Assembly: GCA_002422205.1 (NCBI GenBank)
Contig: DITS01000013.1
Coordinates: 1 to 22,026 of the forward strand
Source: Alphaproteobacteria bacterium UBA6178
Lineage (GTDB): Bacteria > Pseudomonadota > Alphaproteobacteria > Rickettsiales > UBA3002
Direction of reading: 5' to 3'
DNA length: 22,026 bases
Part shown: piece by piece, positions 12,422-20,217 of the stretch
Layout of the letters: each line of letters opens with the position of its first letter
Position numbering within the stretch: position 1 is the stretch's first letter
Made by a program: the position numbers and the translations under genes
The notes under the pieces: generated by a model
Databases searched by the model: none
Told to the model about the DNA's origin: nothing
The model's input: the letters and a program-made list of their open reading frames with translations, nothing else

Positions 12422-13440
12422 TGCGCCATCTCTTTCATCCGTTTGATTTCTTCGACCAGCGATACGGCCATCATATCGCCCATTTTGCCAAGCCGTGCCG
12501 TGGTTAACTGCACGCCGCCCGATTTAATTTTGACCAAATCATTAGGTTTGGCATTGAGCATAATGGTGCTGCCAATTTTTAAATCGATGATTTCCCCCAA
12601 AGTAATTTTACGCTCATCGAGCACAGCCTGTACATCGATGTACGTTTGTTGGACCTCTTTGCCTAAATGGCGCTCCCACACAGAATCCTGACCAAATTTT
12701 TCGCCCATGAACATTTGCAGCAGCAAATCGCGAATTGGCTCGAGTGTGTTGTGCGGAATCAGAATTTCGATCATGCCACCGCGTTCATCCATATCGACGC
12801 GAAGACGCACCAGCAATGCTGCACTGTTAGGACGCGTAATACTGGCAAACCGAGGATTATTTTCGAGCCGGTCAAATTGGAAAGTCACAGGCGAAAGTGG
12901 ATCAAAGGCTGAGCCCATATCGCTTAGCACAATCTCGACCATTTTACGGACGATATCTTGCTCGATAGTGGTATAAGGACGCCCCTCAATACGAATCGGG
13001 CGTGTGGCGCGGCGGCCTCCCAGCAAAATATCCACCGTCGAGTAAATCTGCGAACTGTCGACGGTTACCAGTCCAAAATTTTCCCATTCTACGGCGCGAA
13101 ACACGCCGAGCAAAGCAGGCAATGGAATCGAGTTGAGGTAATCTTCGAAGCGTAGGGACGTCATGGAATCGATGCTGACATCGACATTGTCCGAGGTAAA
13201 GGTACGCAACGAGGTGGACAGAATCCGCACCATGCGGTCAAATACCACTTCGAGCATCGGCAGTTTTTCGTAAGCCATCATCGATTTATCGAGAATGGCC
13301 ATAATGCCTGAATTATTCTCAGCCGCATCCTGCCCGCCGTCAAAGCCAAGCAGCAGGTCAATTTCGTCCTGATTTAATACGCGCGCATCCGGCTCCGCTT
13401 CTGCATCCGCATCGCCGCCCGTGGCATCGTTTGCCATCAT
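12409..13440 (-). CDS. fliM: Flagellar motor switch protein FliM
   Basis: C-ring protein that binds CheY-P and couples it to rotor direction. Of 343 residues, the N-terminal CheY-binding peptide is seen as VLNQDEIDLLLGF (21-33), after an acidic lead. The middle CheC-like domain includes RTFTSDNVDVSIDSMTSLRF and PLPALLGVFRAVEWENFGLV, and the C-terminal SpoA/FliN-like domain includes VQAVLDERKITLGEIIDLKIG. AGGAGG lies only 2 nt before the first ATG (13440) and 5 nt before the second (13437), so translation may begin at the second Met. Normal length for the family. A 16-codon frame ends in the ribosome site (see 13447-13497). Confidence 0.96.
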   Translation of the reverse strand: MMANDATGGDADAEAEPDARVLNQDEIDLLLGFDGGQDAAENNSGIMAILDKSMMAYEKLPMLEVVFDRMVRILSTSLRTFTSDNVDVSIDSMTSLRFEDYLNSIPLPALLGVFRAVEWENFGLVTVDSSQIYSTVDILLGGRRATRPIRIEGRPYTTIEQDIVRKMVEIVLSDMGSAFDPLSPVTFQFDRLENNPRFASITRPNSAALLVRLRVDMDERGGMIEILIPHNTLEPIRDLLLQMFMGEKFGQDSVWERHLGKEVQQTYIDVQAVLDERKITLGEIIDLKIGSTIMLNAKPNDLVKIKSGGVQLTTARLGKMGDMMAVSLVEEIKRMKEMAQWLN

Positions 13441-13446
13441 TGCCTC

Positions 13447-13497
13447 CTACTCTGCAGCGGCGGCGTCGTCCATATCCTGATTTTCTTCTTCTGCCAT
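13447..13497 (-). other. Acidic 16-codon leader ORF upstream of fliM
   Basis: ATG (13497) to TAG (13447), peptide MAEEENQDMDDAAAAE, with AAGAGGC upstream of its start. Its stop codon shares bases with the AGGAGG ribosome site of fliM. The peptide resembles the beginning of FliL (MADEEQTEDENEEG). It may couple translation to fliM or be a remnant; whether it is translated is unknown. Confidence 0.35.
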
Positions 13498-13549
13498 GGC
13501 CTGCCTCTTTTATTTTTGTTTCGTCGTCTGAGCAGTCTTTGCGTGCTGC

Positions 13550-14074
13550 TTATTGTACTATGAATTCCCCAAAAAGTATATCTTTCACCTGCGTTGGTTC
13601 GATCGCTTTATTTATACGAAGCAGTAGCTCTTCACGCAGGCGGTGCACGCCCGCAGAGCCTTGCAAATCCGATTTGCGCAGCTCGCGCAGATAGGTCAGG
13701 CAGGAATCCACAATACGAGGCCGCGCGGCTTCGACGATGTGCATATCTTCTGATTTATGCAGCTCCAGCGTTACTTTCATGCGTAAAAAACTTACCTTGG
13801 TCCCTGCCGTGTTCAGATTGACTAAAAAATCCGGTAGTTCAACATAGACAGGCCCCTGCACCACTTTGCCATCGCCCTTGGCGCCGGATTTTGTTGCGCC
13901 CTCAATCTTTGGCAACTCGGCATCATCGGATTTTTTACCCAATATGCCTGAGAAAAACACCCCTGCACCAGCACCAGCCAATACCAGTACCGCGATAATA
14001 ATGATGATGAGTTTCTTTTTCCCTCCGACGGAGCCTTCTTCGTTTTCGTCTTCTGTCTGCTCTTCGTCGGCCAT
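13550..14074 (-). CDS. fliL: Flagellar basal body-associated protein FliL
   Basis: 174 residues. An acidic cytoplasmic lead MADEEQTEDENEEGS and a KKK stop precede one membrane helix (about 22-44, LIIIIIAVLVLAGAGAGVFF). The periplasmic stomatin-like domain includes PVYVELPDFLVNLN (about 76-89), VSFLRMKVTLELHK and ends VKDILFGEFIVQ, the classic FliL C-terminus. FliL supports stator engagement and torque. GGGAGA lies 6 nt before the ATG. It is the first gene of the minus-strand motor operon; 109 nt separate it from fliM, including the small leader ORF. Confidence 0.95.
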   Translation of the reverse strand: MADEEQTEDENEEGSVGGKKKLIIIIIAVLVLAGAGAGVFFSGILGKKSDDAELPKIEGATKSGAKGDGKVVQGPVYVELPDFLVNLNTAGTKVSFLRMKVTLELHKSEDMHIVEAARPRIVDSCLTYLRELRKSDLQGSAGVHRLREELLLRINKAIEPTQVKDILFGEFIVQ

Positions 14075-14136
14075 GAAATTCTCCCAATCGGAATGTTATG
14101 CTCAATCCGTATACTTTATCTATACTCTTTCTAAGA

Positions 14137-14165
14137 TTTATAGTCTGCGCGCCTTTGCGGTTCAA
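14137..14165 (-). promoter_or_regulatory. Sigma-70-type promoter of the fliL operon
   Basis: Minus strand TTGAAC (14165-14160), 17-nt spacer, TATAAA (14142-14137), leaving a leader of about 55 nt before fliL. Both boxes and spacing are good. No sigma-54 -24/-12 pair was found in this direction. Confidence 0.6.
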
Positions 14166-14276
14166 TAGGTAAAATATGCCTAGCCGTTTTTGTCACCGGA
14201 TTCCTTCTGCGGTGTGGCATGTTCACCACGGGCGATTATCCCTGCTATTTCCTGCATTTTTATGCATTTATCGGGT

Positions 14277-14292
14277 TGGCACGCAATCTGCA
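14277..14292 (+). promoter_or_regulatory. Sigma-54 (-24/-12) promoter of the flgFGAH operon
   Basis: TGGCACGCAATCTGCA differs from the consensus TGGCAC-R-N4-TTGCW at one core position (C for T). The invariant GG and GC are exactly 10 nt apart. Transcription would start near 14303, 25 nt before the flgF ATG, leaving room for its TTGGAG ribosome site. Sigma-54 control of this operon is established in Caulobacter. Confidence 0.75.
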
Positions 14293-14327
14293 TATAGCTA
14301 ACCAACACAACGCTTTGGAGCTTACGC

Positions 14328-15068
14328 ATGGATAATAGTATATATATCGCCCTCTCCCGCCAGTTAGCGCTTTTCCGCGATATGGATACCACCGCGAATA
14401 ATCTGGCGAATGCGGACACGCCGGGTTACAACGCAGAAAAAATGATGTTCACCAATTATCTGGTGGATGACGGCAATCGCCATAAAATGGCATTTGCGCA
14501 AGATATTTCTTCATTCCGCAATACGCAGTCGGGCCCGATGCAGGTGACAGGTAATCCCTTTGATCTGGCCATTGCTGGCCCTGGCTATTTCGCTGTCGAA
14601 ACTGCGCTGGGCACCCGTTACACCAAGGCAGGTCATTTCACCATTGGTGAAGAGGGTATGCTGATGACGCCAGCCGGTAACCCCGTGCTGGATAATGACG
14701 GGCAGCGTATTTTTATGGAAGTGACTGACCGCGATATTACCGTGATGGGTAATGGCTTTATTACCGCGACCACCCCCGCAGGTGATATCGAAGAGCGTGG
14801 GCAGGTGGGATTGTTCGAATTTGAAGATGAGCAAAAAATGGAGCGGCTCAATAATCAATTATTCAAAACAGACCAACCTGAGCTGGAGCCGGTAGAGGCC
14901 CGTATTTTACAAGGCACGATTGAGCGCTCGAATGTATCTGCGATTGAAGAGCTGGTGCGTACCACCAAGCTTTCTCGCAGTGTGACCAGCACCGCTAAAT
15001 TTATTGAGATCATGTATGATCTGCAACGTAAAACATCGAACGCCTACGCGCGTGACGGTCAGAGTTAA
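14328..15068 (+). CDS. flgF: Flagellar basal-body rod protein FlgF
   Basis: Proximal-rod subunit, 246 residues, normal length. The N-terminal rod motif MDTTANNLANADTPGYNAEK (19-38) and the flagellar hook-basal body core (GNPFDLAIAGPGYFAV, about 75-90; RYTKAGHFTI, about 96-105) are clear. The C-terminal motif IERSNVSAIEELVRTTKLSR and the closing KFIEIMYDLQRKTSNAY form the paired rod helices. TTGGAG 8 nt upstream sets the start. First gene of flgF-flgG-flgA-flgH, 25 nt before flgG. Confidence 0.96.
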   Translation: MDNSIYIALSRQLALFRDMDTTANNLANADTPGYNAEKMMFTNYLVDDGNRHKMAFAQDISSFRNTQSGPMQVTGNPFDLAIAGPGYFAVETALGTRYTKAGHFTIGEEGMLMTPAGNPVLDNDGQRIFMEVTDRDITVMGNGFITATTPAGDIEERGQVGLFEFEDEQKMERLNNQLFKTDQPELEPVEARILQGTIERSNVSAIEELVRTTKLSRSVTSTAKFIEIMYDLQRKTSNAYARDGQS

Positions 15069-15093
15069 TAAGTAAAAAAGGGAGAACTACGTT

Positions 15094-15879
15094 ATGCGTT
15101 CATTTGATATTGCAGCCACAGGTATGCAGGCTCAACAAACCAATGTGGATGTGACCTCGCACAACCTCGCCAACATGACCACTACCGGTTATAAGGCGCA
15201 GCGTGCGGAGTTTCAGGATCTGATTTACCAAAATCTGCGCCGCGCGGGCAGCAACTCCTCCGATGTAGGCACCATTGTTCCTACCGGTGTGCAGGTTGGT
15301 TTGGGTGTGAAAACCGGCGCGATTTATCGTAATACCGAGCAAGGTACCGTTAAAGCCACGGAAGGCCCGCTTGATGTGGCGTTGCAGGGCAAAGGTTATT
15401 TTCAGGTGGAATTACCCGATGGACAGATTGCCTATACCCGTAACGGCGCTTTCAAGCTGAGTCCGGATGGTGAAATTGTGACCATGGATGGTTTTATCGT
15501 ACAGCCTGCTATGGGCGTTCCCGATGATGCGGTGGATATCAGCATCAGCGCATCGGGCGTGGTAGAAGTGATGCTGGCAGGCGAAATTGAGCCTGTCGAG
15601 GTGGGTCAGTTTGAGCTGGCAAACTTTATCAACCCGCCCGGTTTGCAAGCCATTGGTGATAATATGTTTACCGAAACCCCTGCCTCGGGTGATCCTTTGC
15701 TGGGCATTGCGGCGGAAGAAGGGTTTGGCACGATTTTGCAAGGTTATCTGGAGAATTCAAACGTGAATCCGGTGACCGAGATTACCAATATGATTGTGGC
15801 GCAGCGCGCGTATGAAATGAATTCGAAGGTGATTACCGCATCGGATGAAATGCTGCAGGCGCTTGTACAATCTGCGTAA
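15094..15879 (+). CDS. flgG: Flagellar basal-body distal rod protein FlgG
   Basis: Distal-rod subunit, 261 residues, the standard length. MRSFDIAATGMQAQQTNVDV, NLANMTTTGYKAQRAEFQDL, the L-type insertion QNLRRAGS near the N-terminus, GPLDVALQGKGYFQVELPDG and the C-terminal LENSNVNPVTEITNMIVAQR plus AYEMNSKVITASDEMLQ are all canonical. GGGAG ribosome site 10 nt upstream. Lies between flgF and flgA, as expected for the rod/ring assembly operon. Confidence 0.98.
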   Translation: MRSFDIAATGMQAQQTNVDVTSHNLANMTTTGYKAQRAEFQDLIYQNLRRAGSNSSDVGTIVPTGVQVGLGVKTGAIYRNTEQGTVKATEGPLDVALQGKGYFQVELPDGQIAYTRNGAFKLSPDGEIVTMDGFIVQPAMGVPDDAVDISISASGVVEVMLAGEIEPVEVGQFELANFINPPGLQAIGDNMFTETPASGDPLLGIAAEEGFGTILQGYLENSNVNPVTEITNMIVAQRAYEMNSKVITASDEMLQALVQSA

Positions 15880-15908
15880 TGACTTAAGCAAATGAAGGGA
15901 GACACCTC

Positions 15909-16697
15909 ATGCTAGACCGACTGATGACACGCCCCATACTTGATGGCATTAAGCTGCTGCTGATTGTCTTTATCATGATACTTGCCGCTGCTGATATTGC
16001 ATTATCCGAGCCGCTGCAGGCTGAGGCCAACGCCGCTTATATGCTGAGTACGCAAGATGTGGAGAAAGCCATTTCCGAAGCGCTGGAACAACAGGATGCC
16101 GCCGATCATGTCAGGGCCAGCCTGATTGGTAAATTCGGCAAGAATCTTTATAGCAGCGACACGCCGATGGTGATTGAAATCCGTGACCTGACGTATGATT
16201 CGAAGGATATGCGTTGGGAATCGACTCTGACAATTTTTCAAGACGGAGAACTCGCCACCAGCATTCCGGTGGATGGGCGCTATGAGACCCTGATCGAGGT
16301 GCCGGTGTTGACAAAGCGCCTGCGCAATGGCGACATTATCGAAGAGGATGATATTGTCTGGCAGCTGGAAATTGAGCATCGCCTACGCAAACAGACCGTT
16401 ATGAACGCCAAGGATATGATTGGTAAAACCCCGCGCCGCGTGCTGTCGGAAAAACGCCCCATTCGCGAAAATGAGTTGGTAGCCCCTGTAGTGATGGCTA
16501 AGGGCGCGCTGGTCAATATTGAATTTAAAACCGCCAATATGGAAATTCGCACCACCGGAGAAGCTCTGACAGACGGTGCGATGGGTGAGTTGGTTCGTAT
16601 CCGCAACACCGATAGCAATATTGTGGTGCAGGCACGCATTACCGGAAAAAACAGCGCTGCAGTTGAGGCTATGCCTCAGCTGGCCAGTGCTCAATAA
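15909..16697 (+). CDS. flgA: Flagellar P-ring assembly chaperone FlgA
   Basis: Periplasmic chaperone for P-ring (FlgI) assembly. Of 262 residues, about 17-33 are hydrophobic (LLLIVFIMILAAADIAL) and act as an N-terminal export signal behind a basic lead. The C-terminal SAF domain (about 135-255) includes VPVLTKRLRNGDIIEEDDI, MIGKTPRRVLSEKRPIRENE and GELVRIRNTDSNIVVQARIT, the usual FlgA core. GGGAGA 8 nt before the ATG. 14 nt separate it from flgH. Its client FlgI is not encoded in the window. Confidence 0.93.
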   Translation: MLDRLMTRPILDGIKLLLIVFIMILAAADIALSEPLQAEANAAYMLSTQDVEKAISEALEQQDAADHVRASLIGKFGKNLYSSDTPMVIEIRDLTYDSKDMRWESTLTIFQDGELATSIPVDGRYETLIEVPVLTKRLRNGDIIEEDDIVWQLEIEHRLRKQTVMNAKDMIGKTPRRVLSEKRPIRENELVAPVVMAKGALVNIEFKTANMEIRTTGEALTDGAMGELVRIRNTDSNIVVQARITGKNSAAVEAMPQLASAQ

Positions 16698-16711
16698 AGG
16701 AGCTTTACGAG

Positions 16712-17446
16712 ATGAAAACGACATTATTTTCTTTGACTGGTTTGCTGGCCTTGTCGGCTTGCGCTGGCACGATTGAAAGACTGGAGCAAGTGGGCAAACA
16801 ACCACCCATGTCGGAAATTGCGAACCCGCATACCAAGCCCAATTACCAGCCAATGAGCTGGCCGATGCCAAACCCCGAGCCCCCTGCCCCGCAATATGCC
16901 AATTCGCTGTGGCAGCCGGGTGGCCGTGCATTCTTTCGTGACCAGCGGGCCGCACGTGTGGGCGACATATTGCGCGTACGCGTTGAAATCAATGACAAGG
17001 CTGAAGTGGATAATGAAACCAAGCGTGATCGCGGCGCGAGCGAAAATGTCGACGCCCCATTTTTATTCGGTGGACTGCGTGGCCGGCTCCTGCCTGGTGC
17101 GGCGGAAGACCCGTTATTTAGCTTAGAAAGCGGCAGCAATTCCGATGGCAAAGGCGAAATGAAACGCGAAGAGAAAATTAACACGCAAGTCGCCGCCTTG
17201 GTGACTCAGGTATTACCTAACGGGAATATGGTGATTGATGGCTCGCAGGAAATCCGCGTCAATTATGAGGTGCGCGAATTATCGGTTAAAGGGGTGATTC
17301 GCCCCGAAGATATTGGTGCCGACAACACTATTGATGCCTCGCAGATTGCCGAAGCCCGCATTAATTATGGTGGACGTGGCCAGATTACCGAGTTGCAACA
17401 ACCACGCTATGGTAGCCAGATTGTGGATATTCTGTCGCCATTTTAA
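16712..17446 (+). CDS. flgH: Flagellar L-ring lipoprotein FlgH
   Basis: Outer-membrane bushing of the flagellar rod, 244 residues. The signal peptide ends in the lipobox LSAC with the lipidated Cys at 17. The mature protein shows SLWQPGGRAFFRDQRAARVG (about 65-84), DILRVRVEINDKAEVDN and the C-terminal VRPEDI/ADNTIDAS-type run (IRPEDIGADNTIDASQIAEA), followed by ARINYGGRGQ and a hydrophobic end. GGAGC ribosome site upstream. Last gene of the operon; a strong terminator follows 20 nt later. Confidence 0.96.
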   Translation: MKTTLFSLTGLLALSACAGTIERLEQVGKQPPMSEIANPHTKPNYQPMSWPMPNPEPPAPQYANSLWQPGGRAFFRDQRAARVGDILRVRVEINDKAEVDNETKRDRGASENVDAPFLFGGLRGRLLPGAAEDPLFSLESGSNSDGKGEMKREEKINTQVAALVTQVLPNGNMVIDGSQEIRVNYEVRELSVKGVIRPEDIGADNTIDASQIAEARINYGGRGQITELQQPRYGSQIVDILSPF

Positions 17447-17466
17447 GGGAGTGTAACGCAGACCAT

Positions 17467-17498
17467 AAAAAAGGCGCTGCTGCCGCAGCGCCTTTTTT
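17467..17498. terminator. Bidirectional rho-independent terminator
   Basis: A 14-bp stem: A6 plus GGCGCTGC (17467-17480), loop TGCC (17481-17484), GCAGCGCC plus T6 (17485-17498). It ends the flgFGAH operon on the plus strand and the converging gene at 17520 on the minus strand. Confidence 0.95.
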
Positions 17499-17519
17499 CT
17501 ATCATGGTCGTCTTATTTA

Positions 17520-18149
17520 TTAACCTAACATCATTGATTCGGCTTGTTTTTGTTGTGCAAAGTCATTAGCTGATGCGATAGAGCGCGTCGGGTCTACCAG
17601 ATTATTTAGCTCAGCTTCCGGCACATAAGCCGTCTGACCGCTTTTTTCTAATGTATCGTAATGCGCCTTAAAGGCCATGCCAATAGCCGCCGCCTCTTGC
17701 TGTGCGCGTTCTATTGGCGTTAATTCGGGTGCGGGCTCAGCAATAGCAAGTTTTGGCTCACCTATTTGTATGGCAGCGTTTTGTTCTGGTTCTTCGCTGC
17801 GGAAGAGCTCTGCAATTTTAGCAGCGCCGATACCAATTGCTAATCCGCCAATCGCTAACCCGCCAGAGGCCATTTTAGCTGCATTCGGTCCCATGCGGGC
17901 TAGGTTATTCATAGCCCCAACGCCTTTATCTATGGCACCACCCGCCGCTTCAATCGCAAAATCAATTGTTCCGCCTGCGGTTGCCACTTCGGGTGCCATT
18001 ACTTTCGATGGGGTGGGATTATCATTTTTAGCAAAAATATCGCGGGATGGGGCCTGTGCCATCGATGGAGCAACACCATTTGCGCCGTTCATAGCCAGAA
18101 TAAAGGCAGCGGCGCGCGACTCAATCGCCATGGAATTTGGTATACTCAT
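17520..18149 (-). CDS. Unknown Ala/Gly-rich protein with one hydrophobic segment
   Basis: I do not recognise this 209-residue protein. It begins MSIPNSMAIESRAAAFILAM, has a Ser/Pro-rich part (about 28-52), an Ala/Gly-rich amphipathic part, and one central hydrophobic segment MASGGLAIGGLAIGIGAAKI (about 92-111), then an acidic Glu/Pro/Ala linker and a C-terminal helical region with many Gln/Glu. No classical signal peptide. AAGGT before the ATG is a weak ribosome site; TATATT lies only 5 nt upstream, so the true start could be the second Met (codon 7). It shares a general layout, though no clear identity, with the unknown protein at 3485-4030. Confidence 0.7.
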   Translation of the reverse strand: MSIPNSMAIESRAAAFILAMNGANGVAPSMAQAPSRDIFAKNDNPTPSKVMAPEVATAGGTIDFAIEAAGGAIDKGVGAMNNLARMGPNAAKMASGGLAIGGLAIGIGAAKIAELFRSEEPEQNAAIQIGEPKLAIAEPAPELTPIERAQQEAAAIGMAFKAHYDTLEKSGQTAYVPEAELNNLVDPTRSIASANDFAQQKQAESMMLG

Positions 18150-18191
18150 ACCTTAATATACACCATTTTGATGATAAAAATCATTAACAAA

Positions 18192-18213
18192 TTGATGACG
18201 ATTTGATGACGAC
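18192..18213. repeat. Tandem 11-bp repeats downstream of the carboxypeptidase gene
   Basis: TTGATGACGAT and TTGATGACGAC stand head to tail with an 11-bp period; a partial third copy TTGATGATAA lies at about 18168. They sit between the carboxypeptidase stop and the start of the unknown gene at 18149, on one face of the helix with each other, so an operator is possible. Confidence 0.4.
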
Positions 18214-18215
18214 GC

Positions 18216-19604
18216 CTAGAGCTCGTTTTGCAAATCCGCCCTAAATACAAAGCATTGGCCGCTTTTGGCTAAAATCTGCTGGCAGGCGGATTTGGCTTCA
18301 TGTTCGGATAAATTGGCCAAACGGGCGCGATGGATGCTTTTTCCGGCTGCGGAATCGGTGACCATAATCTTTGAGTTTTTGAGCGAATTTTCAGCTGTTT
18401 TAATGGCATCGGAGGCCGCCATCATGGCGCTGTTGGCATCGCTGAAAGCGCCCACCTGAATGCCCCATTTACCACCGGAGCTGCTCATAGGCGACAGATT
18501 GGCGAGTTGATAATCCAGCGTGCCGGGCTGCGCAGTACGGTAGGAGGCCGATATCGCGGGCGCTGGCGCGTTTGCAGGCCGCACTGCCTGCGCTGGCTTT
18601 GCTGCTGGTGCAGGCGCGATAGTGGCATGCGCATCTGCTACCGGCGAAGGAATCATCGGGGCTGCTTGAGGGGGTGGCAAATCGGTTTGCTCAATCCGCA
18701 CCATTTTGATGGTATCGCCTTCGGCTTCTACCAGTAATGGCTTGCTTTGCGGCACCGGCGCATCGGCCAAAAGGCGTGGCTGATCGCCGCGCTCGGCCAT
18801 GATGGTAAAGGATTTATCAAGCAGGCTGACCATGTGATCATCACGCTCACGGCCTGTTTGACCACCCATCACCACCGCCACTAAATTATGTCCATCGCGG
18901 CGTACCGATGTTACCAGATTAAAGCCGGACATATTGATATAACCGGTTTTGATGCCGTCAACGCCATCATAGCGGCCCATCACATGGTTGTGCGAATTGT
19001 AGGTGCGGCCTTTCCATGTGAATTGCTTGGTTTTGAAATAATCATAATATTGAGGAAAGTCGCGGCGTAGCGCGATGCCGAGGCGCGCCATATCGCGCGC
19101 GGTGGTGTATTGGTTGATATTGGGCAGACCGTGGGGGTTTTTGAACACGGTGTTTTTCATGCCCAGCGCGCGCGCTTTGGCGGTGGATTTGACAGCGAAG
19201 CCCGCTTCCGATCCGCCCAAGCGTTCGGCGATTACGGTGGCCACGTCATTCGCGGAGCGCGTCACCAATGCGCGGATAGCGTCGCGCACAGGGATGGTTT
19301 CGCCCTGAATTAATCCAATGTTGGTTTGGGGCTGACTGGCTGCGTATTTGGAAACCTTCATGCGATCGTCAATACTAATCTCGCCTTTTTTCATGGCATC
19401 GAAGAGCATATAGAGCGTCATCATTTTGGTCAGCGATGCGGGGTAACGTTTCACTTCTGCATTACGGGCAAACAAGACTTCGCCCGTATCCGCATTTAAA
19501 ACCAGCGCTGCATATTTACCGGATTTGGTATTGATGGATGCTGACGCCACGTTAGCAATCATCACACAGGTCAGGCAAGCAGCGAAAAAGGACAAAAGTT
19601 TCAT
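18216..19604 (-). CDS. D-alanyl-D-alanine carboxypeptidase (PBP5/DacF type) with SPOR domain
   Basis: Trims the terminal D-Ala of peptidoglycan stem peptides in the periplasm. 462 residues with a signal peptide (1-22, ending ASA). The serine-peptidase S11 motifs are complete: SLTK with catalytic Ser57 and Lys60, SAN (117-119) and KTG (219-221). A Pro/Ala-rich linker (about 280-370) joins a C-terminal SPOR domain (about 377-457, GGKWGIQVGAFSDANSAMMA) that binds denuded glycan at division sites. The S11-SPOR fusion is usual in alphaproteobacteria; the usual PBP5 amphipathic membrane anchor is replaced by it. AAGAGA precedes the ATG. Stands alone between the unknown gene and the acetyltransferase. 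Confidence 0.95.
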   Translation of the reverse strand: MKLLSFFAACLTCVMIANVASASINTKSGKYAALVLNADTGEVLFARNAEVKRYPASLTKMMTLYMLFDAMKKGEISIDDRMKVSKYAASQPQTNIGLIQGETIPVRDAIRALVTRSANDVATVIAERLGGSEAGFAVKSTAKARALGMKNTVFKNPHGLPNINQYTTARDMARLGIALRRDFPQYYDYFKTKQFTWKGRTYNSHNHVMGRYDGVDGIKTGYINMSGFNLVTSVRRDGHNLVAVVMGGQTGRERDDHMVSLLDKSFTIMAERGDQPRLLADAPVPQSKPLLVEAEGDTIKMVRIEQTDLPPPQAAPMIPSPVADAHATIAPAPAAKPAQAVRPANAPAPAISASYRTAQPGTLDYQLANLSPMSSSGGKWGIQVGAFSDANSAMMAASDAIKTAENSLKNSKIMVTDSAAGKSIHRARLANLSEHEAKSACQQILAKSGQCFVFRADLQNEL

Positions 19605-19688
19605 AGCGGCGTCTCTTGAAGTTTAAACGTCTTACTAATGTTGTATCGAATATTTATGCTGCGGGCAATATCTGTTGGTGTATTTTAT

Positions 19689-20192
19689 TTATTTTATCGC
19701 TTCATTACGCCATGCAGACAATGTTGATTTGCCGAATGCGATAAAGTCCACATCCACCACCACCCCCTGCAACGATTGGTAGAAGCGCTTTGCGGCGGTA
19801 TTGTTTTTTAAAACCGTGAGCGAAAGCCATTCTCCGCCGATTGATGCGGTGTGATCCGCGATATAAGCCATCATCGCTTTGCCTGCGCCTTGGTGGCGTG
19901 CGGCGTGTGTGACAAATATATCGGCCAGATGGGTGCCATGGGTGGCGCTTGCAATATCGTAGCCGGTGTAGAATGCGGCGTAACCAATCGCCTCATTATT
20001 GTGCTGTGCGACAATAAAACGACAGGGATGTGCATCATTCGCTAACCATCGCTTTAGCGACTGGGCATATTCGTTGAGGCTGATACCTGTATCCTGAGCT
20101 TCAAACCGGTTTAATTCGCCGATGAAACGCGCAATGATCATGGCATCTTGTGGATAAGCACTGCGAATAGTGAGGTTGGGCTTGTCAGTCAT
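19689..20192 (-). CDS. GNAT-family N-acetyltransferase
   Basis: 167 residues of the acetyl-CoA-dependent GNAT fold. Motif A, which binds the pyrophosphate, is LADIFVTHAARHQGAGKAMM (89-108) with the Q-x-x-G-x-G/A core; motif B is NTAAKRFYQSL (131-141). The ATG at 20192 is preferred over the in-frame ATG at 20219 because GGAG lies 5 nt before it. Sequence of this kind resembles spermidine/diamine and other small-molecule acetyltransferases, but the substrate cannot be set from sequence. Divergent from the helicase gene with a gap of only about 25-60 nt, depending on the starts. Confidence 0.88.
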   Translation of the reverse strand: MTDKPNLTIRSAYPQDAMIIARFIGELNRFEAQDTGISLNEYAQSLKRWLANDAHPCRFIVAQHNNEAIGYAAFYTGYDIASATHGTHLADIFVTHAARHQGAGKAMMAYIADHTASIGGEWLSLTVLKNNTAAKRFYQSLQGVVVDVDFIAFGKSTLSAWRNEAIK

Positions 20193-20217
20193 GCATGCTC
20201 CGTTTAGATTCGTTAAC

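Noticed and set aside
14075..14276. Sigma-54 promoter for fliL in the minus direction
   Set aside because: No GG-N10-GC pair with a reasonable consensus; GG/GC pairs found there have 7 or 11 nt spacing.
18192..18213. CRISPR-like or longer direct-repeat array
   Set aside because: Only two full 11-bp units without spacers; no array elsewhere in the window.
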